This document shows, in pieces, positions 13,154 to 22,766 of a DNA stretch of 64,000 nucleotides. How positions within the stretch are numbered: the stretch's first letter is position 1; every line of letters begins with the position of its first letter. Source of the DNA: Dyella caseinilytica (GTDB lineage: Bacteria > Pseudomonadota > Gammaproteobacteria > Xanthomonadales > Rhodanobacteraceae); NCBI RefSeq assembly GCF_016865235.1, contig NZ_CP064030.1, positions 2,108,001 through 2,172,000 of the forward strand, read 5' to 3'. Made by a program: the position numbers and the translations under genes. The notes beneath the pieces are model-generated. The model was given only the letters and a program-made list of their open reading frames with translations. It was not told the DNA's origin and searched no databases.

Positions 13154-15817
13154 TCAAAGAAACCGATACGTAGCGCCCACTTCCACATAACGTCCCTCAT
13201 CGTTATACAGCGACGGGTCGTAAGGCGTAGCCGTCGGATAAGCCAGCCACATCGGATCGAACGGCGGCGCCCGGTTCAACAGGTTCTTTACTGTGGCATA
13301 CAGCGTCCATCGCTTGAAGCCCGTGTAGCTGACGTTGAGATTGAACTGACTGTACGACGATACGTGTCCCGGCGCCGATTCCAGTGCCAACTGATAGGGA
13401 CCGATGTACTGGTAGCTAAGCGTGGAATGCACGTCGCCCAAACTCCAGCCCAGCGCCAGATTGCCTTTCCAGCGCGGGAAGCTCGCGCCGTAGGGCGTAT
13501 TCAGCGCGCCGTCGTTGCCGGCAAAGTCGACGGCCTCGCCACCGCTGTTCTGAGTGAAATGCCACACGTAAGCCCAATCGCCATTGAGGCTGAAAGTGCC
13601 GACCGAAGTGGGCTGGCTGCGATTGAACGTCAACTCGAAGCCATCGGTGCTCACCTTGTTGAGGTTTTCGTAGTCGATATTGACGTAGGCAATCGTGCCG
13701 TTGGCATTACGCACCACCACGGAAGGATTGTTGGTGTCGACCAGCGCCTGCATATTGCCGGTGCCGATCGCGTTGTTGACCACGATCTTGTACCAGTCCA
13801 AGCCTATGCCCGTGTTGGCATCCGGTGAAAGCTCGAAACCGGCGTTGTAATTCTGCGTACGCTCGGGCTTCAGATCTGGATTGCCGCGTGTGAGTACAGC
13901 GTAGGTGAGGCTTTGCGGATTGGCAGGATTGTAGGTAGGGCTGTAGGGATCGATCGCTTCCTGGATGCCGGAAGTGGTCGATTGCGAATTCTCCGCCAAG
14001 GTCGGTGCACGGAAACCGCGTGAATACGACGCATACGCCGTGATCCAGGAGGCAGGTTGGAAGCGCAGCGCAAAGCGGGGCGAAAACGCCTGGCCAAAAT
14101 CGCTGTAATGATCGTAACGTCCAGACTGACTGAAACTCAGCGTGCGCGTGATCGGCACTTCCAGCTGATAGTAGGCCGCTGCAACGTTGCGCTGGCCATC
14201 GACCGATTGCAAGTTGAAGGGAATCACCAGGCCATCGGCCTGATTCGGATAGGCCTCGATCAGGTCGCTTTCATGCCGGAATTGCGCGCCAAGTCCAAGA
14301 CCGATGTCACCTGCAGGAAGGCTGTAGAGACTGTCGTTGTACGCGGTAAGATCCAACGTATCCAGCTTCGATATCGCGCGATTCTGGTCGCGGCCATACA
14401 GACCGTCCAGGCCGTTGGGCGTCGCGGATGGGTTGGCGAAATCGAAGCTGCCGTTATCGACGATGTTTTGCACGGCCGCCACATTCAGCAGTCCGGTGAC
14501 TGTATTGCTGACGCGGTCTTGCGAATGGCCTACTGAAGCCGACCACGCCCAGTCACCCAGTGCGCGCGTATCCAGTACGCCGTTGATGCCGGTCGACAGA
14601 CGGAAGAAATTCGACACCGCGCGTGTTTCCTGCGGCTGTACAAGGAAGGCATACGTAAGTGGCGTTGCAGCCTTGTACGGGTTATAGGGATTGCTGGCAG
14701 GTACCAGGTTGGACACCTGAGTCAGGCCGCCATTGAGCGGATCATAGGCTTCAGTGCCATCGTTGATGCTGTTGTAGCCCTGGAAAATAGTGGTTGTAGT
14801 GCGGCTGCCCCATAGATCGACAAAGGCCTGCGTATGGTCATCCAGCTTGAACGTCGCATGGATCTTGGCATTCGCGCGTTCCTGGTCTGGCAATACCGTA
14901 TAGCCATTCGCGGTTGACGCAGCGCAGGCCTGGCCGCTCGATGGCCCGTTCAGCAGGTTGCTGGCAGACACGGTTTGTCCGCCATAAGGGCACGTAGTCA
15001 ACGCTGCGCCCGGATTGCCGACGCCGCCCGGCTCCCAGTAACTCGCACCGCGGCTGTCTACGCCGAACGGGCGATTGCTGTAATCCTGACCGGCCGTATT
15101 GGAGCGGTCCGCCAGAGTGAAACCGTTCTGATGAAAGTAATCCGCGCCAAACGTGATGTTGTAGCGATCCCGATCCAGGTCGCCAGCACCACCCAGCACG
15201 CTGAAGCGCTTGGTTGCCGCGCCACCTTGCGTGGCATTGCCGAAGCCACCGCTGACCTGCAGTCCCTGGAACTGCTTTTTGGTAATGATGTTCACCACCC
15301 CGCCGATCGCATCCGAACCATATTCGGATACGGCGCCGGTTTTTACGATCTCGATGCGCTCCACCATATTGAGTGGAATCGAGTTCAGGTCGACAAAGCT
15401 ATCCGTACCGTTGGAAGGAAATGCAAACGGCGCAACGCGTTGCCCATCCACCAGCACCAGTGTGTATTTCTCGCTGAGCCCGCGTAGCGCGATACCGGAG
15501 CCGCCGGTGGCGCCGTAATCGAAGTTATCGCCCCAACTGTTGGCGGAATCCACGGCAGTACTGCGTAGGAATTCGTCGACCGTCGTTGCGCCGCTGGCTT
15601 GAATGTCGGCTGCTGTGATGGTCTGCACCTGGTTGTAGCCGACCTTGTCAGTGCTGGGGATCAGCGATCCGGTCACTTGCACCTTTTCCAACTGGGTGGC
15701 TTGCGGCGACGTCTGATCGGTGGTGTTGCTGTCCTGGGCTGCGGCGATTTGAACATGCAACGCAACGGCAATAAGCAGCGGAAGCAAAAGCGGCGAACGG
15801 GTCGGTAAGTGTTTCAT
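13154..15817 (-). CDS. TonB-dependent outer-membrane receptor
   Basis: The product has 887 residues. A signal peptide (1-27, ending A-Q-I-A-A-A-Q) is followed by a plug domain (about 45-165; KVQVTGSLIP, L-V-L-V-D-G-Q-R-V, R-I-E-I-V-K-T-G-A-V-S-E-Y-G-S-D-A-I-G-G-V-V-N-I) and a 22-strand barrel ending in the aromatic Y-R-F-L. No N-terminal signalling domain is present, so transcriptional signalling through an anti-sigma factor is unlikely. It is placed just upstream of the peptide ABC importer on the same strand, which suggests that it carries the same substrate across the outer membrane. The TetR gene upstream is divergent. Confidence 0.94.
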   Translation of the reverse strand: MKHLPTRSPLLLPLLIAVALHVQIAAAQDSNTTDQTSPQATQLEKVQVTGSLIPSTDKVGYNQVQTITAADIQASGATTVDEFLRSTAVDSANSWGDNFDYGATGGSGIALRGLSEKYTLVLVDGQRVAPFAFPSNGTDSFVDLNSIPLNMVERIEIVKTGAVSEYGSDAIGGVVNIITKKQFQGLQVSGGFGNATQGGAATKRFSVLGGAGDLDRDRYNITFGADYFHQNGFTLADRSNTAGQDYSNRPFGVDSRGASYWEPGGVGNPGAALTTCPYGGQTVSASNLLNGPSSGQACAASTANGYTVLPDQERANAKIHATFKLDDHTQAFVDLWGSRTTTTIFQGYNSINDGTEAYDPLNGGLTQVSNLVPASNPYNPYKAATPLTYAFLVQPQETRAVSNFFRLSTGINGVLDTRALGDWAWSASVGHSQDRVSNTVTGLLNVAAVQNIVDNGSFDFANPSATPNGLDGLYGRDQNRAISKLDTLDLTAYNDSLYSLPAGDIGLGLGAQFRHESDLIEAYPNQADGLVIPFNLQSVDGQRNVAAAYYQLEVPITRTLSFSQSGRYDHYSDFGQAFSPRFALRFQPASWITAYASYSRGFRAPTLAENSQSTTSGIQEAIDPYSPTYNPANPQSLTYAVLTRGNPDLKPERTQNYNAGFELSPDANTGIGLDWYKIVVNNAIGTGNMQALVDTNNPSVVVRNANGTIAYVNIDYENLNKVSTDGFELTFNRSQPTSVGTFSLNGDWAYVWHFTQNSGGEAVDFAGNDGALNTPYGASFPRWKGNLALGWSLGDVHSTLSYQYIGPYQLALESAPGHVSSYSQFNLNVSYTGFKRWTLYATVKNLLNRAPPFDPMWLAYPTATPYDPSLYNDEGRYVEVGATYRFL

Positions 15818-16209
15818 GGCGTTAATCCCGATAGCGGGTATGCGGAAGGGCGAAAGGGTTCATTCGTCGTCCCGGCGCAGGCCGGGATCCCGTGTTTTTG
15901 AGACACAACGTCACCCAATCCCGGCTCTCATCAGGGGATAACGTCAGTCCAGGGTGTTCAGCCGCCGATAACGACTAACTGATTAGTTAATAAGGCGATG
16001 CCGGCAAACCGGCTGTCAGCCGCAACAACAGTTCATTTTGGATCCCTCATTCGCCGCGATGGATGCGGGGCAGGTTCTAGTTAATCTAAACCACTGCCGG
16101 GCAAAGGCTTCTGACCAAATGGCATGTGTATATGCGTACTTGAACGGTCACTCGAGGGTGTAGGCGGCGAGAATGGCTGCCTATTCAAGAACGACAGGGA
16201 CGCCCAAGC
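15818..16209. promoter_or_regulatory. Divergent TonB receptor/TetR intergenic region with palindrome and REP unit
   Basis: This non-coding stretch of about 390 bp holds a single REP unit at 15863-15892 (GTCGTCCCGGCGCAGGCCGG core) and an AT-rich inverted repeat TAACT-GATT-AGTTA at 15976-15989. A related half site, AGTTAATCTAAA, lies at 16079-16090. The palindrome is a candidate operator for the adjacent TetR protein (inference). No gene is visible. Confidence 0.45.
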
Positions 16210-16887
16210 GTGAGCAAACCGATGACATATGCGCAAATGGAGCGAGCAGGTGGCGAGCGCGAAGGATGCAGTGCGATGAAGGAAACACTGCTTCGCAACA
16301 GCGCAAAATTGTTTGCGGTGCATGGTTACCACTCGGCGAAAATTGCCGATATCGTGCGTGCCAGCGGCGTCACCCAGGCTACGTTCTACTGGCACTTCCC
16401 GAGCAAGCTCGAGGTGGCGCTGGAAATCATTACCCGGGGGCGCGAGCAGATGCTGGAAGTGATCCGGCATGGTTATCGGCCGCATGCTGTGTCGGTAGAG
16501 GACATGCTGACCAACACTGAGCGATGGCTATTGCAGTTGCTCGATTTCGCGGATCGCAATCGTTATTTCATGGCAATCCTGCTTAGCAGGCTGAAGGGCG
16601 CCGACACGCAGATCGATCAAGCCATCGTCGAAACGCGCAACGCGCTGTTTAACGCCTTGCATGTCAATATCGAGCAGGCAGTAGCGACGGGCATGTTGCC
16701 GGCCGGTGCGGGTGAGGATTTGCGTACAGCATTTGTGTACCGGTTGATCGAAGGCAGTATCGAATGGTGGTTGTTCGGGGCGTCCTACCAGCTCGATCAC
16801 GTTTCATCGATATCGAGCAGGGATATGGCTGAGAAGTTGGCCCGTTTTGAGTTTTTTGGACTTCTAAACGCAAATACATCCCTTTGA
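16210..16887 (+). CDS. TetR/AcrR family transcriptional regulator
   Basis: The product has 225 residues. The TetR helix-turn-helix occupies about 22-70 (LLRNSAKLFAVHGYHSAKIA, then D-I-V-R-A-S-G-V-T-Q-A-T-F-Y-W-H-F-P-S-K). A helical ligand/dimerisation domain follows, with no recognised ligand. GTG at 16210 is used; ATG at 16276, preceded by GAAGGA, is a credible shorter start that would still include the whole HTH. It is divergent from the TonB receptor/ABC importer operon, which it probably represses. Confidence 0.9.
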   Translation: MSKPMTYAQMERAGGEREGCSAMKETLLRNSAKLFAVHGYHSAKIADIVRASGVTQATFYWHFPSKLEVALEIITRGREQMLEVIRHGYRPHAVSVEDMLTNTERWLLQLLDFADRNRYFMAILLSRLKGADTQIDQAIVETRNALFNALHVNIEQAVATGMLPAGAGEDLRTAFVYRLIEGSIEWWLFGASYQLDHVSSISSRDMAEKLARFEFFGLLNANTSL

Positions 16888-17072
16888 ATTCGACGGAATT
16901 TTGCATTGCAGCAAGATTTTGCTTTCCGCACGCAGTAGAGTCCGCCCGGGGAAATGGATGTCCGGCTTGTGGCGATGTTGGCCACTGGCGCGGCATCTTT
17001 TTTTTGCCACAAAATTTAGATCGATTGAAATAAGGGTTTTAGCCTTTATATCCCATCAAGGTGGCGGATCGA

Positions 17073-19487
17073 ATGGACGTTTCGCAGCGGTACAACGGGC
17101 TCAAATTCAAGCTGTATCTCGCGCTCTTTTGCGTTTCCATGTCGATGTTGGCGTACGCGGTTACGCCACCGCAGGATGCTACGCCGGCCGATGCCGTCAA
17201 TCCGTTGATCGGCAGCAGCAACGGCGGCGATACCTTCCCTGGCGCGGTTGTGCCATTCGGCATGCTGCAATGGAGCTCGGAGAACACGCGCGGCAAGCAC
17301 ACGCGCACGGCTTCACCCAGCGGTTATCAGTTCGATGCAAAGCGCATTCGCGGTTTCAGCCTGACGCACCTTTCAGGCGCAGGATGCGCGGGTGCAAGCG
17401 GGGATATTCCAATTATGCCTGTAACGTCGGCGATCACCACATCGCCTTCGCTGGATGGCAAGGACGAGCGCTATGCGTCGGACTTCACCCATGCCGACGA
17501 ACAGGCGACCGCTGGCGATTATCGGGTGAAGCTTGCCAACGGCGTGGCGGTGGAATTGGCTGCGGCAACACGCAGTGGTATGGCGAGCTTTGCATTTCCA
17601 GGCGGATCGCCTGCCAATTTACTCATACGCACTTCCGATTCGGAAGTGGGTAGCAGTGATGCCAGCGTGAAGATCGATCAGGCCAAGCAGACGGTGAGCG
17701 GCTCTGTCACTAGCGGCAACTTCTGCGGTTATCTCGCGAAGGCTGATCAGCACAGCTATTACACGCTTTACTTCGTGGCGCATTTCGATCGCCCTTTCGT
17801 GACCATCGGCGCCTGGCAAAACGATGCTGTGAAACCGGGCGCGCAGACCGCACAAGGTGGCACGGGCTACGACGCCAAAGGCTTTCCGCAGGCAGGGAAG
17901 GGATCGGGTGCGTGGCTGGGTTTGGATCCGTCCAAGGGGCCGGTGCTGGTGCGGGTCGGCATTTCCTACGTCAGTCTGGATAATGCGCGTGCCAACTTGG
18001 ACGCCGAGATTCCTTCCGGAACGACGCTTGCCCAAGTGCGCGACAACGCGCACGACGCGTGGAACAAGGCACTGTCACAGATTGAGATTAAGGGCGGCAC
18101 GCCGGATCAGCACAGTGTGTTCTATACCGCGCTCTATCACTCGCTACTGCATCCGAATGTCTTCAGCGATGTGAATGGCGAATATTGGGGCTTCGACCAG
18201 AAGGCTCATCGCGTCGAAGCTGGTCAGGATGCGCAGTACGCCAATTTTTCTGGCTGGGATGTGTATCGCTCCGAATTGCAGTTGGTCACTTGGCTGATGC
18301 CCAAGCGCGGCAGCGACATCGCGCAATCGCTGTACAACCAGGCGAAACAAAATCAGGGTGAATGGGATCGCTGGACACACAACAGCGGCGGTACTCATGT
18401 GATGAGCGGTGATCCCGCTGTGCCAGCGCTTGCCGATATCTATGCCTTTGGCGGGCGCGGTTTCGATCTGCGCGGCGCTTATGCCTCCATGCTCAAATCG
18501 GCCACCGTGCCAACTGCGCATGATCTTTCCGACGATGGTTGCAATGTCGAGTGCGTGGGTGAGCGCCCATCGCTCGATCAGTGGCTGACTCTGCATTACA
18601 TCGCAACGACTTCGCATTCCTGGGGTGGAGCAGCGGAAACGCTGGAAGATGCAACTGCCGATTTTGCGTTATCCCAGCTGGCAACGGATGTGGGTGACAG
18701 TGACAACACCAAGCGCTTCCTGGAGCGCTCCGGTTATTGGCGCGATGTGTTCAATCCCAAGGCGACGCCGCAGGAAGGCTATATCCAGAATCGCAACGCC
18801 GACGGCAGTTGGCCGAAGTTTTCGCCAGACTCGGACGATGGCTTCGTCGAAGGCAGTGCTGCTGTCTATGTGTGGATGGTGCCATTCGACGTGCACGGCC
18901 TGTTTGCGCAGATGGGCGGTAACAAGCAGGCTGTCGCGCGGCTGGATCGCTTCTTCCATAACAAAGATGGAAGCTGGGCGGTGACCAACGCGGGTCCGCT
19001 GCATGCAGAATTGAATAACGAGCCCTCGGTGGAAACGCCGTGGCTCTATGATTTCGCCGGTCAGCCCTACAAGACGCAGGACACAGTGCGAACCGTGCTG
19101 GATCGTTATTGGAAGAATACGCCCGATGGCATTCCGGGTAACGACGATCTGGGTGAGATGTCTTCCTGGTACGTCTGGTCGGCGCTTGGCCTGTACCCGG
19201 AAATTCCAGGGCGTGCAGAACTGGTGATCAGCAGTCCGTTGTTTCCGCACGCTGTGATTCATCGCACTGGCGGTGATGTCACGATCGATGCGCCAGGTGC
19301 ATCCAGCGAAAATCGCTATGTGCATGCCTTGTCACTGGATGGTGCGACGCGCGGACAACCGTGGCTGCCTGCCGATTTTTCTGCGCATGGCGGCCAGCTG
19401 ATTTTTACGTTGCAGTCTTCTGCCGATCCGGCATGGGGTAGCACGGCGAAGAACACGCCGCCTTCGTTTTCACCTTTGGGTAGCTGA
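17073..19487 (+). CDS. Glycoside hydrolase family 92 (alpha-mannosidase)
   Basis: The exported protein has 804 residues with a signal segment at about 8-33 (Y-L-A-L-F-C-V-S-M-S-M-L-A-Y-A). GH92 enzymes are Ca2+-dependent exo-alpha-mannosidases acting on N-glycans and mannans. The N-terminal beta domain carries GGDTFPGAVVPFGM and L-T-H-L-S-G-A-G-C. The catalytic (alpha/alpha)6 domain has H-P-N-V-F-S-D, S-G-W-D-V-Y-R-S-E and the family signature P-G-N-D-D-L-G-E-M-S-S-W-Y-V, whose acidic residues are catalytic or Ca-linked. Start: ATG 17073, preceded by AAGGTGG; a GTG at 17061 is the alternative. It is followed by a TonB receptor and a DUF1080 protein, forming a glycan-use cluster. Confidence 0.95.
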   Translation: MDVSQRYNGLKFKLYLALFCVSMSMLAYAVTPPQDATPADAVNPLIGSSNGGDTFPGAVVPFGMLQWSSENTRGKHTRTASPSGYQFDAKRIRGFSLTHLSGAGCAGASGDIPIMPVTSAITTSPSLDGKDERYASDFTHADEQATAGDYRVKLANGVAVELAAATRSGMASFAFPGGSPANLLIRTSDSEVGSSDASVKIDQAKQTVSGSVTSGNFCGYLAKADQHSYYTLYFVAHFDRPFVTIGAWQNDAVKPGAQTAQGGTGYDAKGFPQAGKGSGAWLGLDPSKGPVLVRVGISYVSLDNARANLDAEIPSGTTLAQVRDNAHDAWNKALSQIEIKGGTPDQHSVFYTALYHSLLHPNVFSDVNGEYWGFDQKAHRVEAGQDAQYANFSGWDVYRSELQLVTWLMPKRGSDIAQSLYNQAKQNQGEWDRWTHNSGGTHVMSGDPAVPALADIYAFGGRGFDLRGAYASMLKSATVPTAHDLSDDGCNVECVGERPSLDQWLTLHYIATTSHSWGGAAETLEDATADFALSQLATDVGDSDNTKRFLERSGYWRDVFNPKATPQEGYIQNRNADGSWPKFSPDSDDGFVEGSAAVYVWMVPFDVHGLFAQMGGNKQAVARLDRFFHNKDGSWAVTNAGPLHAELNNEPSVETPWLYDFAGQPYKTQDTVRTVLDRYWKNTPDGIPGNDDLGEMSSWYVWSALGLYPEIPGRAELVISSPLFPHAVIHRTGGDVTIDAPGASSENRYVHALSLDGATRGQPWLPADFSAHGGQLIFTLQSSADPAWGSTAKNTPPSFSPLGS

Positions 19488-19515
19488 GTGCTGAAGCGCT
19501 CGGCTGGGCTTTTTT
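19483..19515 (+). terminator. Putative terminator after the GH92 gene
   Basis: An 8-bp stem with two G-U pairs (GCTGAGTG with CGCTCGGC) and a 6-base loop precedes TGGGC and a run of six T. It overlaps the stop codon of the GH92 gene. It is weaker than the reb terminator, so read-through to the TonB gene is possible. Confidence 0.5.
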
Positions 19516-19754
19516 CGACTCTGAAATTGGATCGATACAAATAGGCACTTTTGCTCGCGTCGGGGAGGCGTGAGCGCAGGGACGGAGCCAGGCGTCTGGC
19601 CTGGCTGAGGGTTCAGGAAGCGCGACCGGCCATGTTCGAGAAGAGGGCGGACGGCAATTGCGTGCGCCAGAGGTCGCTTTTGACAAAGGAGAGTCGGCAT
19701 AGCCGCTGCAAGCGGGCGGCAAATTCCATCGTTAGGTAGGGGAGTACCAGTTCG

Positions 19755-22565
19755 ATGAAGAATCAATGGATGTACGCATTCGCTTTATCACTGCTTGCCT
19801 GTTCCATTGCGCAGGCGCTCGCGCAAGACACAACGCCACAGCAATCTTCGGGCAACCCACCCACAAACAACACGTCGTCCAATACGAATCAACAGAGTAG
19901 TAGTGCCACCCAAAGCAAACCCAAGAAGCTGCAGATGGTGCAGGTCACCGGTTCGTTGATTCCACAAGCGCAGATCGAAGGGGCATCGCCCATCACCACG
20001 GTCACGGCCCAGGATATCGACAAGAAAGGCTTTGTGGACACCTATGACGCCTTGCGTTCGCTGCCGATCGCCAATGGCTCCGTAGAGGATCCACAGTTCA
20101 CCGGCGGGTACACACCGGCAGCGAAAACCATCAGCCTGTTCGGCCTCAGTCCGGATTTCACCCTGACGTTGCTCAACGGACGTCCGATGGCCAGCTATCC
20201 ACTGGCCTATAACGGCAGTACCAACATCACGGATATTGCCAATATTCCGGTCGGCTTGATCGATCGTATCGATGTGCTGACCGGCGGCCAATCGTCCATC
20301 TACGGCTCAGCCGCCATTGCCGGTGTGGTGAACATCGTGCTGAAAGACCATATCGAAGGCACTCATGTGGACTTCCGCTATGGCGGCTACTCAGATGGCG
20401 GCGGAGAAAGCAAACGCCTGCAAATAAGTTCAGGTCATCAATGGGGAGACTTCAGCATCAGCGGCGGCGTACAGCTGTCCAAGCAAGACCCGATCTGGGC
20501 CTATCAGCGCAGCTATATCCAGTCGGTCGATGATTCCCCAGATCCGGATGGGCGCGTCAATTCGCGTACTTTCCTGCACGCGCTCGCTATTCCTGATCAA
20601 TACATCGATCCAGGCGCGGCGACCTGCGCGCCGCTGAGCTACATGTTTGGCAACAGCACGACCTACAGCTATCGCCCGGGTCATGGGTATTACTGTGGCA
20701 GCCCTGACACGGTCAGTGACGCTACGCTTGCCAATCAGGAAACGGATGCCGATGGCCTGCTGCAGCTTCGATACAAGTTGAACGACCACACTGAGCTTTA
20801 TTCGGACACGCTCTTCAGCTACAGCAACCCGACTTATGTGGGTGGCCCTCCGTCCTGGAGTCAGACGTTCTACAACCAAACTACAGGGCAATACGAAGAC
20901 TGGGGGCGCACCTTTGCACCGGAAGAAGTCGGCACCGCCGCAGCGGAGCAGCACGTGTTTACCACCACGTATAACGTGAGCATCGGGGTGCGCGGTTCAA
21001 TCGGTGATTCCGACTGGAATTACGACGCCTACTACAACCGCTCACAGTCTGATGTGATGCGCAAGGCGCAGGACTTCACTACCAATAATGGTATCCAACA
21101 GTATTACCTCGGCCAGCAATTGGGTACGGATGCCAATGGCTATCCAATCTATGCTCCCAACAGCGTTTCCCGCCTGTATCAGCCGCTGACACCGCAGCTC
21201 TTTAACGAATTCACGGCGGACAACAGTGCTTCGTCGGTTTCATGGACGCAGAACGAAACCATCACGGCCAATAATACCGATCTGTTCTCCTTGCCGGGTG
21301 GTGACGTCGGTGCGGCACTCATTGCACAGACCAGCAACCAGCGCTTCTCCAATGCATCGGCGAATCCGCTGGCTGCAGAGGGCTACTTCCTCGGCCAGAC
21401 CGGCAGCACCACGGCAGCGGGCCAGAGCGAACAGTATGCACTTGGCGGTGAAATGCAGCTTCCGCTGCTGAAGTCGCTTACTGCCGACGTGTCGGCGCGT
21501 TACGACAAATACTTGTATGGCGGCGGCGAACACGGCAAGCCTACCTACAAACTTGGGCTGGAATACCGTCCGATCGACACGCTGCTTATTCGCGGAAGCT
21601 ATGCCACGGCATTCCGTGCGCCCGATCTGTTTTACCTGTTCTCTGCACGCAGCAGTGGTTATTCCACGGCCACGGATTATTACAAGTGTCGTCTCGCCGG
21701 TTACAACTCGTCGGACTACACCAATTGTCCGATCGGCGATCAATCCATTTACGCCGTGACGTCTGGCAATACCGCGCTGAAGGACATCACCGCCAAAACG
21801 TTCACCTATGGCTTTGTCTGGTCCACCTCGGATAACCATCTCAGTCTGTCGCTGGACTATGACGACATCAGGATTTCCAACGAAGTGGTGACGCTCAGTA
21901 CGGATGAAATCCTGCAGGAAGAGGCCGATTGCCGCTTGGGCAAATCGGAGAGTGGGGTGGCTTATGACATCAATTCGCCAACCTGTCAGGAAGTGCTCGG
22001 CGAAGTGGTGCGTTATCCCCAGTCGAACCCGGTCAACCCGGGTGGCATCGAGCAGGTGGATACGTATCCGATCAACGTGGCCTCCGAGCATCAGACCGGC
22101 ATCCAATCCGCTCTCAAGTACAAGCTGCAGACGGAGCACCTGGGAGAGTTTGATTTCGAGGCCGATTATTACGATGAGTTCAAGCACACTTACCAGGAGA
22201 AGGCAGGCGACCCCACCCTTAACTATCTATGCTGCGGCAACAACGATGAGTTCAAGAGCCGTATCAGCGGCAGTGCCACGTGGACCATCGGCAAGTTCAG
22301 CTCGACACTCTATGGAATTCGTGACGGAAACACCTGGAACTCTCTGGGTAGCAGTCCGGACATCGGGCCGTGGATCACCTTCAATGGCAGCATTGCTTAC
22401 AAGGTGACGCCCAAGGCCACCGTTGCAGTCACGGCGAACAATATCTTCAACAAGCGTCCGCCGATGGATTACACCAACAGTGGTTGGCCTTATTACGATG
22501 TGACTGACTACAACGCTCTGGGGCGAGCAGTGTTTCTGGATGTCGGGTTTGATTTGGGCATTTGA
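19755..22565 (+). CDS. TonB-dependent outer-membrane receptor, glycan cluster
   Basis: The product has 936 residues. A signal peptide (1-24, ...A-Q-A-L-A-Q) is followed by an unusual Ser/Asn/Gln/Thr-rich linker (about 25-58), then a plug with MVQVTGSLIPQAQIEGASPI, L-T-L-L-N-G-R-P-M and R-I-D-V-L-T-G-G-Q-S-S-I-Y-G-S-A-A-I-A-G-V-V-N-I. The barrel ends with F-L-D-V-G-F-D-L-G-I; the last residue is Ile rather than the usual Phe. It follows the GH92 gene by 267 bp and precedes the DUF1080 gene, so mannose-containing oligosaccharides are a reasonable ligand guess. Confidence 0.93.
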   Translation: MKNQWMYAFALSLLACSIAQALAQDTTPQQSSGNPPTNNTSSNTNQQSSSATQSKPKKLQMVQVTGSLIPQAQIEGASPITTVTAQDIDKKGFVDTYDALRSLPIANGSVEDPQFTGGYTPAAKTISLFGLSPDFTLTLLNGRPMASYPLAYNGSTNITDIANIPVGLIDRIDVLTGGQSSIYGSAAIAGVVNIVLKDHIEGTHVDFRYGGYSDGGGESKRLQISSGHQWGDFSISGGVQLSKQDPIWAYQRSYIQSVDDSPDPDGRVNSRTFLHALAIPDQYIDPGAATCAPLSYMFGNSTTYSYRPGHGYYCGSPDTVSDATLANQETDADGLLQLRYKLNDHTELYSDTLFSYSNPTYVGGPPSWSQTFYNQTTGQYEDWGRTFAPEEVGTAAAEQHVFTTTYNVSIGVRGSIGDSDWNYDAYYNRSQSDVMRKAQDFTTNNGIQQYYLGQQLGTDANGYPIYAPNSVSRLYQPLTPQLFNEFTADNSASSVSWTQNETITANNTDLFSLPGGDVGAALIAQTSNQRFSNASANPLAAEGYFLGQTGSTTAAGQSEQYALGGEMQLPLLKSLTADVSARYDKYLYGGGEHGKPTYKLGLEYRPIDTLLIRGSYATAFRAPDLFYLFSARSSGYSTATDYYKCRLAGYNSSDYTNCPIGDQSIYAVTSGNTALKDITAKTFTYGFVWSTSDNHLSLSLDYDDIRISNEVVTLSTDEILQEEADCRLGKSESGVAYDINSPTCQEVLGEVVRYPQSNPVNPGGIEQVDTYPINVASEHQTGIQSALKYKLQTEHLGEFDFEADYYDEFKHTYQEKAGDPTLNYLCCGNNDEFKSRISGSATWTIGKFSSTLYGIRDGNTWNSLGSSPDIGPWITFNGSIAYKVTPKATVAVTANNIFNKRPPMDYTNSGWPYYDVTDYNALGRAVFLDVGFDLGI

Positions 22566-22610
22566 TGTGATTTGCAGTTAGCGTGAATGAAAGGCGGAGA
22601 CTTTCCCTAT

Positions 22611-22690
22611 CGTCGCCCCGGTGTGGACCGGGGCCTAGCGGCTTTTGGTGATCAATAAGTCACTGGGTCCCGGCTTGCGCCGGGACGACG
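22611..22690. repeat. REP doublet between TonB receptor and DUF1080 genes
   Basis: Inverted arms CGTCGCCCCGGTGTGGACCG onwards (22611-22637) and GGTCCCGGCTTGCGCCGGGA onwards (about 22663-22690) have the same architecture as the element at 13007-13131, but with diverged hairpin stems and a shorter spacer. Confidence 0.8.
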
Positions 22691-22766
22691 AATTTTCCGG
22701 CCGTTGCGCAAGAAAGGTACGAAACTTCCGTTGCATGTTCGAGGATCTTTACCAAAGAGTGCTGTT

